NCBI RefSeq assembly: GCF_000421825.1
Contig: NZ_ATXT01000011.1
Location: 124,001 to 188,000, forward strand
Source: Humibacter albus DSM 18994
Lineage (GTDB): Bacteria; Actinomycetota; Actinomycetes; Actinomycetales; Microbacteriaceae
DNA length: 64,000 bases
Direction: 5' to 3'
The notes below the pieces were generated by a model. The model searched no databases. It was given only the letters and a program-made list of their open reading frames with translations, and was not told the DNA's origin. The position numbers and the translations under genes are program-made. The stretch's first letter is position 1. Each line of letters starts with the position of its first letter. Below, in pieces: positions 51,848-62,675 of this stretch.

Positions 51848-53710
51848 TCAGCGGTGTCCGAGGCGCTTGCGCAAGAGGTCGATGCGCGCCTGCAGCTGTG
51901 TCACGCTGGCCTGTGCGACGGCCGGACCGCCGCACACGCGGCGCAACTCGGCATGCACGAGCCCGTGCGGCTCCCCCGACTGTTTGGCGTAGAGCCCGAC
52001 CAGGCTGTTCAGCAGGCTGCGCTGCTCCTTGAGCGTGCGGTAGACCGGGGCCGGAGCCTTCGCGGTCTCGCCCGGCGCGGACGCCGGGCGGTTCGCCGCA
52101 CGCTTCGCCTGCCGTGCCTGACGGGTGCGCAGCAGTTCGTGCACCTGCTCGGGCTCCAGCAGCCCCGGAATGCCGATGAAGTCCCACTCCTCGTCGCTCC
52201 CCGGCTCGGCGTAGCCGCCGAATTCCGCTCCGTCGTACAGCACGCGGTCGAAGGCGGCGTGCGAGTCGAGCGCCTCGAACGCGAACTCCTGCTGGAGCGA
52301 ATCGGATGCCTTGTCCTCGCGTTCGGCGGCCGCCATCATGGCATCCTCCGGATTCCAGAGGTCGCCCTCGCCGTCCACCGACACGCGGTCGAGGGCGTGG
52401 TCGCGCTCCAACTCCAGGGCGCGGGCGAGCGCCATCAGGATCGGCACGTCGGGCAGGAACACGGTGGCCGTCTCGCCCCGGCGGCGCGCGCGCACGAACC
52501 GGCCGATCGCCTGCGCGAAGAACAGCGGCGTCGCCGCGCTGGTGGCGTAGACCCCCACCGCGAGGCGCGGCACGTCCACGCCCTCGGAGACCATGCGCAC
52601 CGCGACCATCCAGCGCGAGGTCCCCTGCGCGAACTCCTCGATGCGGTCGCTGGACTCCTTCTCGTCCGAGAGCACGACGGTGACCTTCTCGCCGCAGATG
52701 CTCTCGAGGATCGCGGCGTACGCCCGAGCGGCGACCTGGTCGGTCGCGATCACGAGACCTCCGGCATCCGGAACCTGCGCACGCACCTCGCTGAGGCGGC
52801 GGTCCGCGGCGTGCAGCACCTGCGGTATCCATTCGCCCTTCGGGTCGAGCGCGGTGCGCCACGCCTGCGCAGTGATGTCTTTCGTGTTGCCTTCGCCGAG
52901 TCGGGCTTCCATCTGGTCGCCGGTCTTGGTGCGCCACCGCATGTGGCCGGCATAGACCATGAAGAGCACGGGACGCACGACGCCGTCGCTCAGTGCCCGC
53001 CCGTAGCCGTAGTTGTAGTCGGTGCGAGAGGTGCGGATGCCCTCCCGGTTCTGCAGGTACGTCACGAACGGGATGGGTGACGTGTCGCTGCGGAACGGGG
53101 TGCCGGTGAGGGAGAGCCGCCGCGCGGCGTGCTCGAACGATTCCCGGATGGCGTCGCCCCAGCTGAGCGCATCGCCGCCGTGGTGCACCTCGTCGAGGAT
53201 GACGAGCGTGCGCCTGTCGAGTGTGATGTCGCGGTGCAGGGCGGCCTTGACCGCGACCTGCGCGTACGTCACGGCGACACCGCGATAGTGCGAGCCGTAG
53301 CGGCCGTGCGCATTCTTGAAGTTCGGATCGATCGGGATGCCGACCCGCGCGGCCGCCTCTGCCCACTGCCTCTTGAGATGCTCGGTCGGTGCCACGATCG
53401 TGATGCGCTCCACGGTGCGCCGCTTCAGCAACTCCACCGCCAGGCGCAACGCGAACGTGGTCTTTCCCGCGCCGGGCGTCGCGGCGGCGAGGAAGTCGCG
53501 CGGCTCGTAGCGGAAGTACGCTTCGAGGGCCTCGGCCTGCCACGCCCGCAGCTTGCCCGCGGTTCCCCACGGTGCGCGGTCCGGGAACGACGGCGAGAGA
53601 TGCTCGATGGCCCACGTTCCGACGGTGCGAGCGTTGTCGCCGTTCTGTTCGGGATCCGCCGGAGGTGCGGCATCCTCGGCCGACGCGGGGACGGGGGTCG
53701 ATGTGCTCAC
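51848..53710 (-). CDS. DEAD/DEAH-box superfamily 2 helicase
   Basis: The 620-residue protein has Walker A ATPGAGKT, motif II LDEVHH, motif III SLTGTP, and motif VI in AQAIGRFVRARR. It resembles the UvrB/ResIII-type helicases of restriction or repair systems. The N-terminus is a Pro/Ala-rich segment, and the C-terminal 150 residues carry no identifiable nuclease motif. The GTG start is at 53710. No restriction or methylation gene is adjacent, so a general DNA or RNA remodelling role is more likely than restriction. Confidence 0.9.
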   Translation of the reverse strand: MSTSTPVPASAEDAAPPADPEQNGDNARTVGTWAIEHLSPSFPDRAPWGTAGKLRAWQAEALEAYFRYEPRDFLAAATPGAGKTTFALRLAVELLKRRTVERITIVAPTEHLKRQWAEAAARVGIPIDPNFKNAHGRYGSHYRGVAVTYAQVAVKAALHRDITLDRRTLVILDEVHHGGDALSWGDAIRESFEHAARRLSLTGTPFRSDTSPIPFVTYLQNREGIRTSRTDYNYGYGRALSDGVVRPVLFMVYAGHMRWRTKTGDQMEARLGEGNTKDITAQAWRTALDPKGEWIPQVLHAADRRLSEVRAQVPDAGGLVIATDQVAARAYAAILESICGEKVTVVLSDEKESSDRIEEFAQGTSRWMVAVRMVSEGVDVPRLAVGVYATSAATPLFFAQAIGRFVRARRRGETATVFLPDVPILMALARALELERDHALDRVSVDGEGDLWNPEDAMMAAAEREDKASDSLQQEFAFEALDSHAAFDRVLYDGAEFGGYAEPGSDEEWDFIGIPGLLEPEQVHELLRTRQARQAKRAANRPASAPGETAKAPAPVYRTLKEQRSLLNSLVGLYAKQSGEPHGLVHAELRRVCGGPAVAQASVTQLQARIDLLRKRLGHR

Positions 53711-53879
53711 TTCACTCCACCGTACCGAACCCGGTCGCCGGCTCGCGCCGAGTGCACCCGAATGTCGTCGCGACCCCCGGGTGGACAGAGTCGTTTCGGT
53801 GCAGCGGGTAGGGCGTCTGTGCAGTGGGCGGGCAGCGACGCAGCAGAGTCACGGGCCGTTGCAGAGCAGAATGGAGCGC

Positions 53880-54683
53880 ATGACGGAACCGCTCCATCCT
53901 TTCCATCGGTACGTCGCCCTGGGCGACTCGTTCACCGAAGGGGTCGGCGATCCCGACGAGAACGCGCCGGGCGACATCCGCGGCTGGGCGGACCGGGTGG
54001 CGGAAGTGCTTGCGCGCGGCACCGACGACTTCGCCTACGCGAACCTCGCGGTGCGCGGCAAGCTGATCCGCCAGATCGCCGACGACCAAGTGGACGCTGC
54101 CGTTGCTCTCGCGCCCGACCTCATCACGATCTCCGCCGGCGGGAACGACGTGATCCGTCCGGGCTCCGACCCCGACGAGGTGGGCGCGCTGTTCGACGAG
54201 GTCGTGACGCGGCTTTCCGTCACCGGTGCCACGATCGTGGTCTTCACCGGCGTCGACGTCGGCTTCTCCCCCGTCTTCAAGGCCATCCGGGGCAAGATCG
54301 CCATCTACAACGAGAACGTGCGCGTGGTCGCAGAGAAGCACGGATGCCTCGTCGCCGACCAGTGGGCACTCGACTCGGTGCAGGATGCGCGCATGTGGTC
54401 CGCCGACCGGTTGCACATGAACCCTTTGGGGCATCACACGGTGGCGCGCATGGTGCTCGACACGCTCGGAGTCGTCCACGACCTGGAGCCGATGGAGCCG
54501 GAGCCGCTCCCCGCGCGCTCCTGGCGGCAGGCGCGCGCGGAGGACCTGTCGTGGGCGAAGGAGTATTTCGTGCCGTGGATCGTGCGGCGCCTCAAGGGCG
54601 TCTCCAGCGGCGACAATCGGCTCCCGAAGCGACCGCAGCCCGCACCGGTGGTCGCACCGGGCGACCAGGAGGCCGCGCTGTAG
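53880..54683 (+). CDS. SGNH/GDSL-family hydrolase
   Basis: The 267-residue enzyme has the block I GDSFTEG motif with the catalytic serine, the oxyanion Asn in SAGGNDVIR, and the C-terminal acid and base in DRLHMNPLGHH. It is an esterase-like hydrolase, and its short N-terminus shows no signal peptide. The ATG at 53880 is preceded by GGAG. An in-frame ATG lies nine bases upstream. The divergent helicase gene is 169 bases away. Confidence 0.9.
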   Translation: MTEPLHPFHRYVALGDSFTEGVGDPDENAPGDIRGWADRVAEVLARGTDDFAYANLAVRGKLIRQIADDQVDAAVALAPDLITISAGGNDVIRPGSDPDEVGALFDEVVTRLSVTGATIVVFTGVDVGFSPVFKAIRGKIAIYNENVRVVAEKHGCLVADQWALDSVQDARMWSADRLHMNPLGHHTVARMVLDTLGVVHDLEPMEPEPLPARSWRQARAEDLSWAKEYFVPWIVRRLKGVSSGDNRLPKRPQPAPVVAPGDQEAAL

Positions 54684-54748
54684 GGCGGTGCCTACGCACG
54701 CGCGTGCCGCTGCGCGGCGCGCTGCTCAGCCAGCGGTAGATGTTGCTC

Positions 54749-54830
54749 GGCGGGTCCCGGGCGGGCGGTGCCGGGCGGGCGGTGAGGGACCGGCGGTCGG
54801 GGCGGGCGGCGGGTGCTAACCGGGGCGGGC
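54749..54830 (+). other. G-tract-rich convergent intergenic stretch
   Basis: Between the SGNH stop and the carboxypeptidase stop the plus strand has at least eight GGG or GGGG tracts, many spaced by one to six bases. This pattern could fold into a G-quadruplex. No gene is present, and no conventional hairpin is obvious in this 154-base gap. Confidence 0.55.
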
Positions 54831-54837
54831 GACGCGG

Positions 54838-56166
54838 TTACAGGAACATCAGCTGCGGATGGGCCATGCGCCAGCCCAGGCCCGGATCGGCCACCTGCTT
54901 CGAAACGGTGAGCGTGCGTGTCACGCTCTGGCCGGCCCCGGTGTACGTGACCGTGCCGACGGCATCCCCCGGCGCGGCGGTCGACGCGGTCGACGTGCGC
55001 ACCGTCACCTTGACCGGCGTGTTCGAGAAGACGAAGAGCCCACCGGTCTTGGTCGCCTTCAGCGCCGCCTTCTGACCCCAGAGGCTGCTGTAGGTGCCGT
55101 AGCCGGCCGACCCTCCGATCTTCACCTCGTGAAAGCCGTTCTCGACGCTGGCCAGCAGCGTGGGCACCTGGCTCCAGAGACTGTCGTAGTCGGGTGCCCC
55201 GGTCACGACGCCCACGAGCTTCAGCGCGTGGCCGTGCACCGTGACGGAGGCCGCGAACATCAGGCAGTGCCCGGCCTGATCGGTCCAACCGGTCTTGATG
55301 CCGACGATGCCGTCTTTGCCCAGGAGCTCGTTGGAGTTCTGCACGGTGCCGACGTCGGGCAGAGTCGTCGACGGAGTGTCGACGATCTCGGAGAGCACGG
55401 GACTCGCCAGCACGAGCTTGCCGATCGAGACGAGGTCTTTCGTGGTGCTGACGCTTCCCGGGTCGAGCCCGGACGGGTCGGTGATCGTCGTGCCGGTGAG
55501 GCCGTGCTCGTTCAGCCAGGAGCTCGCGTAGGTGAGGAAGGCGTCCACCGATCCGAAGCCCCAGTTCGCAAGTGAGATCGCGTAGTTGTTCGCGCTCGGC
55601 AGGAGCATGGCCGTGAGCGCCTGCTTTTCGGTGAGTCGCTCGCCCGCGACGACGTTCGCCCACGAACCGTCTTCGGCCCACACCTGCTGCAGGATGTCGA
55701 CGTCGGCATCCGTGAAGGTGATCGTGGGGCCGGTCTCTCCTTTGGCGATCGGATGCTTGTCCAGCAGCACCAGCGCGGTGATCGTCTTCGTCATGCTCGC
55801 GATCGGAGCGCTCGCGGTGCTGCCGTTCTGCACGAGCAGGTCGTCCTGTCCCACGAGCCCGACGGCGGCACTGCCCCAGGCCGGGAAAGCGGGATCGACG
55901 GCCGCGGCACGGACCGTGGACGATCCGGACGCGGCCTCCGCGGCCGCCGGCAGTGGCGCCACTGCCGAGAGTGCGGTGTAGGCGGCGGTCGCCAGAACGA
56001 CGCCGAGCACGGTGAAGACGGCTGCCCGGCGACGACGGAATCGGCGGCGCTGGCGGCGATTGGCAGTCGAGTCGCTCCGCGTCCCGACACCGCCGGGGAT
56101 GCTCTCCGGGGTGCCATCGGCGGCGTGGTCGCCGGGGTGCGCGGGAGGATGTGACACGCCTGCCAT
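54838..56166 (-). CDS. D-alanyl-D-alanine carboxypeptidase (PBP5/DacA type)
   Basis: The 442-residue protein has a basic N-terminus (RRQRRRFRRRRAA), one membrane helix (about residues 47-66), and a penicillin-binding transpeptidase fold with SxxK SMTK (S124), SxN SANN, and KTG in IKTGWTDQAG. A C-terminal beta domain follows. It trims the D-Ala of peptidoglycan stem peptides on the outer face of the membrane. The ATG at 56166 is the most N-terminal start consistent with the membrane helix. Confidence 0.92.
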   Translation of the reverse strand: MAGVSHPPAHPGDHAADGTPESIPGGVGTRSDSTANRRQRRRFRRRRAAVFTVLGVVLATAAYTALSAVAPLPAAAEAASGSSTVRAAAVDPAFPAWGSAAVGLVGQDDLLVQNGSTASAPIASMTKTITALVLLDKHPIAKGETGPTITFTDADVDILQQVWAEDGSWANVVAGERLTEKQALTAMLLPSANNYAISLANWGFGSVDAFLTYASSWLNEHGLTGTTITDPSGLDPGSVSTTKDLVSIGKLVLASPVLSEIVDTPSTTLPDVGTVQNSNELLGKDGIVGIKTGWTDQAGHCLMFAASVTVHGHALKLVGVVTGAPDYDSLWSQVPTLLASVENGFHEVKIGGSAGYGTYSSLWGQKAALKATKTGGLFVFSNTPVKVTVRTSTASTAAPGDAVGTVTYTGAGQSVTRTLTVSKQVADPGLGWRMAHPQLMFL

Positions 56167-56254
56167 CGTAGGCGGCGTCACCTCTGCGTTGCCCTGACAG
56201 ACGCCGTGGTATGCGCGGACGCCGGCGGATCTGCCGACTCCTCTGCCGAGGGCG

Positions 56255-57082
56255 TCACCCGCTCCACGTCGCGGTCCCAGGAACCCGCAACGCGTAGAGG
56301 GCGACCGCGGCCGCGGAGGCCACGTTGAGCGAGTCGACGCCATGCGCCATCGGAATGGTCACCACGGTGTCTGCCGCGGCCAGCGCCGTGCGGCTCAGCC
56401 CGTCACCCTCGGTGCCCATCACCACGGCGAGGCGCTCGGGCGGATTCGCCGCGAGCTCGTCGAGCGCGACGGCGTCGTCCGAGAGGGCGAGCGCGGCGAT
56501 ACGGAAGCCGGCTTCGTGCAGGCGCGGCGCGGCATCCCGCCACTCGCCGATGCGGGTCCACGGCACCTGCAGCACCGTGCCCATGCTCACCCGCACGCTG
56601 CGCCGGTAGAGCGGATCCGCGCAGCGCGGACTGACGAGCACCGCATCCGCGCCGAGCCCGGCGACGGCACGGAAGGCAGCCCCGACGTTCGTGTGATCCA
56701 CGATGTCCTCGAGCACGACGACGCGCCGGGCGCCGGCCAGCACGTCTTCGAGTGGCGGCAGCGGCGGACGGTGCATGGCCGCGAGTGCGCCGCGGTGCAG
56801 ATGGAACCCTGTCAGGGTCTGCAGCTGTTCCTCGGAGCCGACGTAAACCGGAACGTCCGGATGCCCGCCCAGCAGGGGCTCGACGTCGGGCAGCCAGCGT
56901 TCGTGCAGCAGCACGGAGCGCGGAGTGTGCCCGGCCTGTAGGGCCCGGGTGATCACCTTGGTCGATTCGGCCAGGTACAGGCCGCCGGCGGGCTCCAGCG
57001 CTCGCCGGAGCGCGACATCCGTGAGCCGGGTGTAGTCGGCGAGCTCGGGTGCGTCGACCGAGTCGATGGGGATGATGCGCAT
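56255..57082 (-). CDS. SpoU/TrmH-family RNA 2'-O-methyltransferase
   Basis: The 275-residue protein has the SPOUT trefoil-knot motifs: motif 1 VVVLEDIVDHTNVGAAFRAVAGLGAD, motif 2 RLAVVMGTEGDGLS and motif 3 IPMAHGVDSLNVASAAAVALY. An N-terminal substrate-binding domain (about 100 residues) precedes the knot. These enzymes methylate ribose in rRNA or tRNA. The exact target is not evident. The ATG at 57082 is divergent from the sirtuin gene. Confidence 0.92.
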   Translation of the reverse strand: MRIIPIDSVDAPELADYTRLTDVALRRALEPAGGLYLAESTKVITRALQAGHTPRSVLLHERWLPDVEPLLGGHPDVPVYVGSEEQLQTLTGFHLHRGALAAMHRPPLPPLEDVLAGARRVVVLEDIVDHTNVGAAFRAVAGLGADAVLVSPRCADPLYRRSVRVSMGTVLQVPWTRIGEWRDAAPRLHEAGFRIAALALSDDAVALDELAANPPERLAVVMGTEGDGLSRTALAAADTVVTIPMAHGVDSLNVASAAAVALYALRVPGTATWSG

Positions 57083-57169
57083 CAGCGGACTTCCGTGTGA
57101 AGAGAGTGCGGACGGGGACCTGGGCCGCGACGGTCAGGGCGCGGAAACAATTCGGAAAACTGCGCTGTT

Positions 57170-57175
57170 TACACT
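57170..57175 (+). promoter_or_regulatory. Possible -10 element of the sirtuin gene
   Basis: TACACT at 57170-57175 lies 23 bases before the GTG. A GAGGAGA ribosome binding site (57186-57192) lies between. No strong -35 is visible. Confidence 0.4.
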
Positions 57176-57198
57176 GACGGCGGACGAGGAGACTTCGG

Positions 57199-58032
57199 GT
57201 GAGCACAACGGCGACGGCGGGATCGACGATCGAGGCCGCCATCGACATCCTCGCAGACCGTTCCGTCGCGGTGCTCACCGGTGCCGGCATCTCCACCGAC
57301 TCCGGCATCCCCGACTATCGCGGGGAGGGCGCCCCGAAGCGGACCCCCATGTCGTACGCGCAGTTCCTCGGCGACGCGCGCTCGCGCAAGCGGTATTGGG
57401 CGGGAAGCCACCTCGGCTACGCGCGCTTCCGCGCTGCCGAGCCGAACGCGGGTCACCTCGCGCTGGCCCGAATGGAGCTGGCCGGCGTGGCCGCGGGCGT
57501 GATCACGCAGAACGTCGACGGTCTGCACACCCGGGCAGGCTCCCGCCGGGTGGTGCCGCTGCACGGAAGCATGGATCGGGTGCTCTGCCTGGAGTGCGGG
57601 CAGATGTTCGCGCGCGAGGACATCGCCGCTCAGATCGATGCGTTGAACCCGTGGCTCTCACGGCCGGAGTCGGTCGTGATCGCGCCCGACGGGGATGCCG
57701 AGGTGAGCGACGTCGATGCGTTCGAGATTCCGGCCTGCAGCGTCTGCGGGGGCCCGCTCAAGCCCGACGTCGTGTTCTTCGGCGAGTTCGTGCCGCCGCT
57801 GCGCTTCCAGGCCGCCCGTGAGATCGTCGACGGCGCGGGGGCTTTGCTCGTTGCCGGGTCGTCGCTCGCCGTGAACTCCGGCATGCGGCTTCTCGAGCAG
57901 GCACGCCGCCGTAAACTGCCCATCGTGGTGATCAATCGCGGGGGGACGAAGGGCGACGCCCGAGCGACCCTCAAACTGGATGCCGGCACCTCCGAAACCC
58001 TCGTCGCTCTGGCCGACGCGCTGATCGCGTGA
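57199..58032 (+). CDS. Sir2-family NAD-dependent deacetylase
   Basis: The 277-residue sirtuin has the NAD motifs AVLTGAGISTDSGIPDYRG and ITQNVDGLHTRAG, the catalytic histidine in PLHGSMD, and the zinc pairs CLEC and CSVC. It removes acyl groups from lysines with NAD as co-substrate. The C-terminal GSSLAVNSG and VINRGGTKGD complete the Rossmann fold. The GTG start has a GAGGAGA ribosome binding site. It is coupled to the phosphatase gene that follows (GTGA). Confidence 0.95.
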   Translation: MSTTATAGSTIEAAIDILADRSVAVLTGAGISTDSGIPDYRGEGAPKRTPMSYAQFLGDARSRKRYWAGSHLGYARFRAAEPNAGHLALARMELAGVAAGVITQNVDGLHTRAGSRRVVPLHGSMDRVLCLECGQMFAREDIAAQIDALNPWLSRPESVVIAPDGDAEVSDVDAFEIPACSVCGGPLKPDVVFFGEFVPPLRFQAAREIVDGAGALLVAGSSLAVNSGMRLLEQARRRKLPIVVINRGGTKGDARATLKLDAGTSETLVALADALIA

Positions 58033-58745
58033 GCGGCGAGCCGGAGACCACGCCCTCGGGTGGCCGAGAGGGGAAACGTGCCACTGCACCGGTGACGCGC
58101 ATCACGCTCGTGCGGCATGGCGAGACGGACTGGAACCGTCAGCGGCGCATCCAGGGCTCCACGGACATCCCGCTGAACGACGCAGGTGTGGCACAGGCCG
58201 CCGTGGCTGCGCACGCGCTCGCCGACGCCGGCTACACCGCCGTGTACGCGAGCGCACTCTCGCGGGCGCTGCAGACCGCGGCCATCATCGCGGACGCCGC
58301 GGGACTGGGCGCGCCGGTCGGTGAGCCGGAGCTGAACGAGCGGGCCTTCGGCGAGGCGGAGGGGCTGACGAACCAGGAGATCCTCGGCCGGTTCCCCGAC
58401 GACGTGGTGCCCGGGCGCGAGACACGGGAGCACGTGGTGCGCCGAGCACTCCCCGTGCTCGAGAGCCTGGCGGTGCAGCACGCGGGTGAGAGCGTGCTCG
58501 TCGTCACACACGGGGCGGTGATCGGTTCGCTGATCCGGCACCTGACGAACGGCGAACGGCCCCGACAGGGCGAGCTCATCAGCAATCTGTCGCTCAGCCA
58601 CCTCTGGCACGACGGCGGCCGCCTTCGTCTCGAGGAGTTCAACCTTCCCGCTACCGCGGCTCAGGCGGAGGCCTTCGCGGTGCCCGCGGACTCCACCTCG
58701 GTCAGCGCCCCGAGCAGCGCCGATGCCGAGCCTGCCCAGGTGTAG
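58029..58745 (+). CDS. Histidine phosphatase superfamily protein
   Basis: The 238-residue protein has the RHG motif VRHGETDWN with the phosphorylated histidine, the SRALQTA segment, and the second catalytic histidine in VTHGAVIGSL. It is a phosphoglycerate-mutase-like phosphatase. The GTG start overlaps the sirtuin stop. Its 3' end overlaps the convergent GT4 gene by 85 bases, which is unusually long. Confidence 0.9.
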   Translation: MSGEPETTPSGGREGKRATAPVTRITLVRHGETDWNRQRRIQGSTDIPLNDAGVAQAAVAAHALADAGYTAVYASALSRALQTAAIIADAAGLGAPVGEPELNERAFGEAEGLTNQEILGRFPDDVVPGRETREHVVRRALPVLESLAVQHAGESVLVVTHGAVIGSLIRHLTNGERPRQGELISNLSLSHLWHDGGRLRLEEFNLPATAAQAEAFAVPADSTSVSAPSSADAEPAQV

Positions 58746-59752
58746 GCGGATGCCCGTTCCACGCTGAGCGCGGACCTCGCCGCCCACTCCCCCGGCGCTT
58801 CCAGCGCGCGCACGGCGCGGGCGAACGACGACGCATCGTGCGGGTCGGCGTACACCGCGGCATCCGCTCCGATCTCGCGGAAGATCGGGATGTCGCTGAT
58901 CACCGCGGGCGTGCCCACCCGCATGGCTTCGACGACCGGGATGCCGAATCCCTCATCGAGCGACGCCGTCACGAGTGCCGTCGCGTCGCGCAGAGCGGCG
59001 AAGTACTCGGCGTCGCTCGCCCCGTCGTGGAACACCAGCGTTGCCCGAGGTGCCGCGGCCGTGAGCCGCTCCCGCTGAACGTCGCTGACCTTGCTCATCA
59101 GGTGCAGCTCGTACCCCGGCAGCAGCTGTGTCGCACGCACGAGCGTCTCCACGTTCTTGTACGGCATGAACGAGCCCATGTAGACGAGCGACTTCGTCGC
59201 CGGCGCCTGACGAGGCGTGCTGGGCACATCAGGGGGCACCTGGGGCGCGTTCGGCACGACGTACACCGGTCGGCGGGTGAGGCGGTGCCGCGCGATGAGG
59301 TCGCGCGTGGTGTGCGAGACGGCGACGACGGCATCCGCCCGGTTCAGCAGCGCGCGCTGCGGCCACCAGGCGAGGTGGTAGAGCCGCCACAGCCCGCGCA
59401 CGAACGCGGGCAGGTCCCGCGGAGGCGTGCGATTGCGGTAGTAGATGAGGTCGTGCACCGTGAGCACGAGGCGGTACCTGCGGCCGAACGAGCCCATGGT
59501 CTGCATCGGGCTGAACACGATGTCGGGCTTCAGCGCGTTGACCTGCAGCGCCACGAGCGGCTCGCGCACGCTGGTCGGCGCGGAGGCCATCGCCCATGGC
59601 AGCGCGGGAAGCATGTCGAGCTGCGCACGATCGCTGATCAGCATCGTCACGTCGTGCAGCTTCGCGAGCTCGGCCACCAGGGATGCCGTGTATCGGCTGA
59701 TCCCGTCGTGCCGGCCGATGCGGGTGTACCGGCAGTCGAAGACGACCTTCAT
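58661..59752 (-). CDS. GT4-family glycosyltransferase
   Basis: The 363-residue enzyme has the GT-B fold. The N-terminal domain includes DGISRYTASLVAEL, a HDLIYY motif and VSHTTRDL. The C-terminal donor-binding domain has YMGSFMPYKNVETLVRA and DEGFGIPVVEAMRVGTPAVIS, the EX7E motif. It adds a sugar from a nucleotide donor to an acceptor such as a mannosylated lipid or glycan. The ATG overlaps the stop of the upstream alpha/beta hydrolase (ATGA). Its 3' end overlaps the convergent phosphatase gene. Confidence 0.9.
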   Translation of the reverse strand: MKVVFDCRYTRIGRHDGISRYTASLVAELAKLHDVTMLISDRAQLDMLPALPWAMASAPTSVREPLVALQVNALKPDIVFSPMQTMGSFGRRYRLVLTVHDLIYYRNRTPPRDLPAFVRGLWRLYHLAWWPQRALLNRADAVVAVSHTTRDLIARHRLTRRPVYVVPNAPQVPPDVPSTPRQAPATKSLVYMGSFMPYKNVETLVRATQLLPGYELHLMSKVSDVQRERLTAAAPRATLVFHDGASDAEYFAALRDATALVTASLDEGFGIPVVEAMRVGTPAVISDIPIFREIGADAAVYADPHDASSFARAVRALEAPGEWAARSALSVERASAYTWAGSASALLGALTEVESAGTAKASA

Positions 59753-60765
59753 GCTTTCCCGCCCGTTCCCGCCTGCGACGAGCCGGCGTCATGCGGCGAG
59801 CCGGCGTCCTGCGACGAGCCGGCGCGGGCTGTCGTCGACGGCCCGCCTGCCGTCTCGTCGAGGAACGCCAGGATGACCTCGGTCGCCTCCTGCGGAGCCT
59901 CGTAATGCACGAGGTGGCCGACGTTCTCGATCACGTGCAGGCGGGCATCCGGGAACAGCGTGCGAAGTCGCCGTTGTGCCGCCAGGGGCGTGATGTCGTC
60001 GCGGTCGGCGACGATCAACTGCACCGGCTCGTCGATCCGGGCGGCGTATTCCGACACGTCGTGGCTGACGGATGCCCGGAACGCCTCGAGCACGACGTCG
60101 CGATTCGCGAATGCGCTGAAGTAGCGATCGTGCTGATCGTGGATCCACGCCCGCAGTCGACGGTCGCGGGTCTTCGCCATCGCTACGCTCATCACCCGCA
60201 CGATGGCCGGGTTGCGCAGCAGGCCGAAGCCGAGCGATTCGGGAAGTGCGGAGGCGAGCCAGTAGTAGAAGATCGCGAGGCGGGTGAACACTGCCCGTGG
60301 GCCCTTCAGTGCCGGTGCGCCGATCGGGTTCACGAGCACGACGATGTCGGGCCGCCGGTCACCGGCGCTCATCTCGCTGCGTTGCTGCGCCAGGGATGCC
60401 GCCACGACGATGGAGCCGAACGAGTGCCCGAGCAGCACGAAGCGGCCTGTCAGGGGCACGGCCTCGACGAACGCGCGCAGCCAGGTCGCGTAGGCCTCGA
60501 TGTCGTGCTCGCGGCCCGCCAGAGGCTCCGACTCGCCGAAACCGGGCAGGTCGGGAACGATCATCCGCCGCGGCGCGAGTCGTGCTGCGATCGGCTCCAG
60601 TCCGTGGTGATCGCCGCGAAATCCGTGCACGAGCACGAACGTGGTGTCGGCATCCGCAGCTCCGTACTCCGCATACGCCGTCGTGCTGCCGAGAACCTCC
60701 ACCCGGTGCTCTCGCACGGGAACTCGCGGCGGGTGTGCGGGCGGGGTGCGGCGGACGGGAGACAC
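59749..60765 (-). CDS. Alpha/beta-hydrolase fold protein
   Basis: The 338-residue protein has the oxyanion motif VLVHGFRGDHHG, the nucleophile in GHSFGS, an aspartate in IVADRDDITPL and the histidine in ENVGHLVHYEAP. The C-terminal tail is a short repeat of AGSSQDAGSPHD type. It would be an esterase or lipase acting in the cytoplasm. The GTG start and the ATGA overlap with the GT4 gene indicate co-transcription, so it may act on the same lipid-linked precursor. Confidence 0.9.
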   Translation of the reverse strand: MSPVRRTPPAHPPRVPVREHRVEVLGSTTAYAEYGAADADTTFVLVHGFRGDHHGLEPIAARLAPRRMIVPDLPGFGESEPLAGREHDIEAYATWLRAFVEAVPLTGRFVLLGHSFGSIVVAASLAQQRSEMSAGDRRPDIVVLVNPIGAPALKGPRAVFTRLAIFYYWLASALPESLGFGLLRNPAIVRVMSVAMAKTRDRRLRAWIHDQHDRYFSAFANRDVVLEAFRASVSHDVSEYAARIDEPVQLIVADRDDITPLAAQRRLRTLFPDARLHVIENVGHLVHYEAPQEATEVILAFLDETAGGPSTTARAGSSQDAGSPHDAGSSQAGTGGKA

Positions 60766-60899
60766 GCATGAAGTCTATGAGGGGGAATCGGCCCAACCTG
60801 GGCGGTGCCGCGGAGGGGGTCGTTCTACACTGATCCAGACCGATCCGTCGGCGACGGCGCCTCGAGGGACACGTACCGAAATGCCGCAGGAGGACGTCA

Positions 60900-62606
<1,707 letters not shown>

Positions 62607-62675
62607 GCGCGGCGCCGCGACGACTCCGGCGAGCCGCGAAGGACGACGTCGGTGGTCGGCCCTAGCGTGTCAGCC

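Noticed and set aside
51848-53710. Restriction-modification or defence helicase
   Set aside because: No methylase, nuclease or other defence gene is adjacent, and the helicase has no fused nuclease motif.
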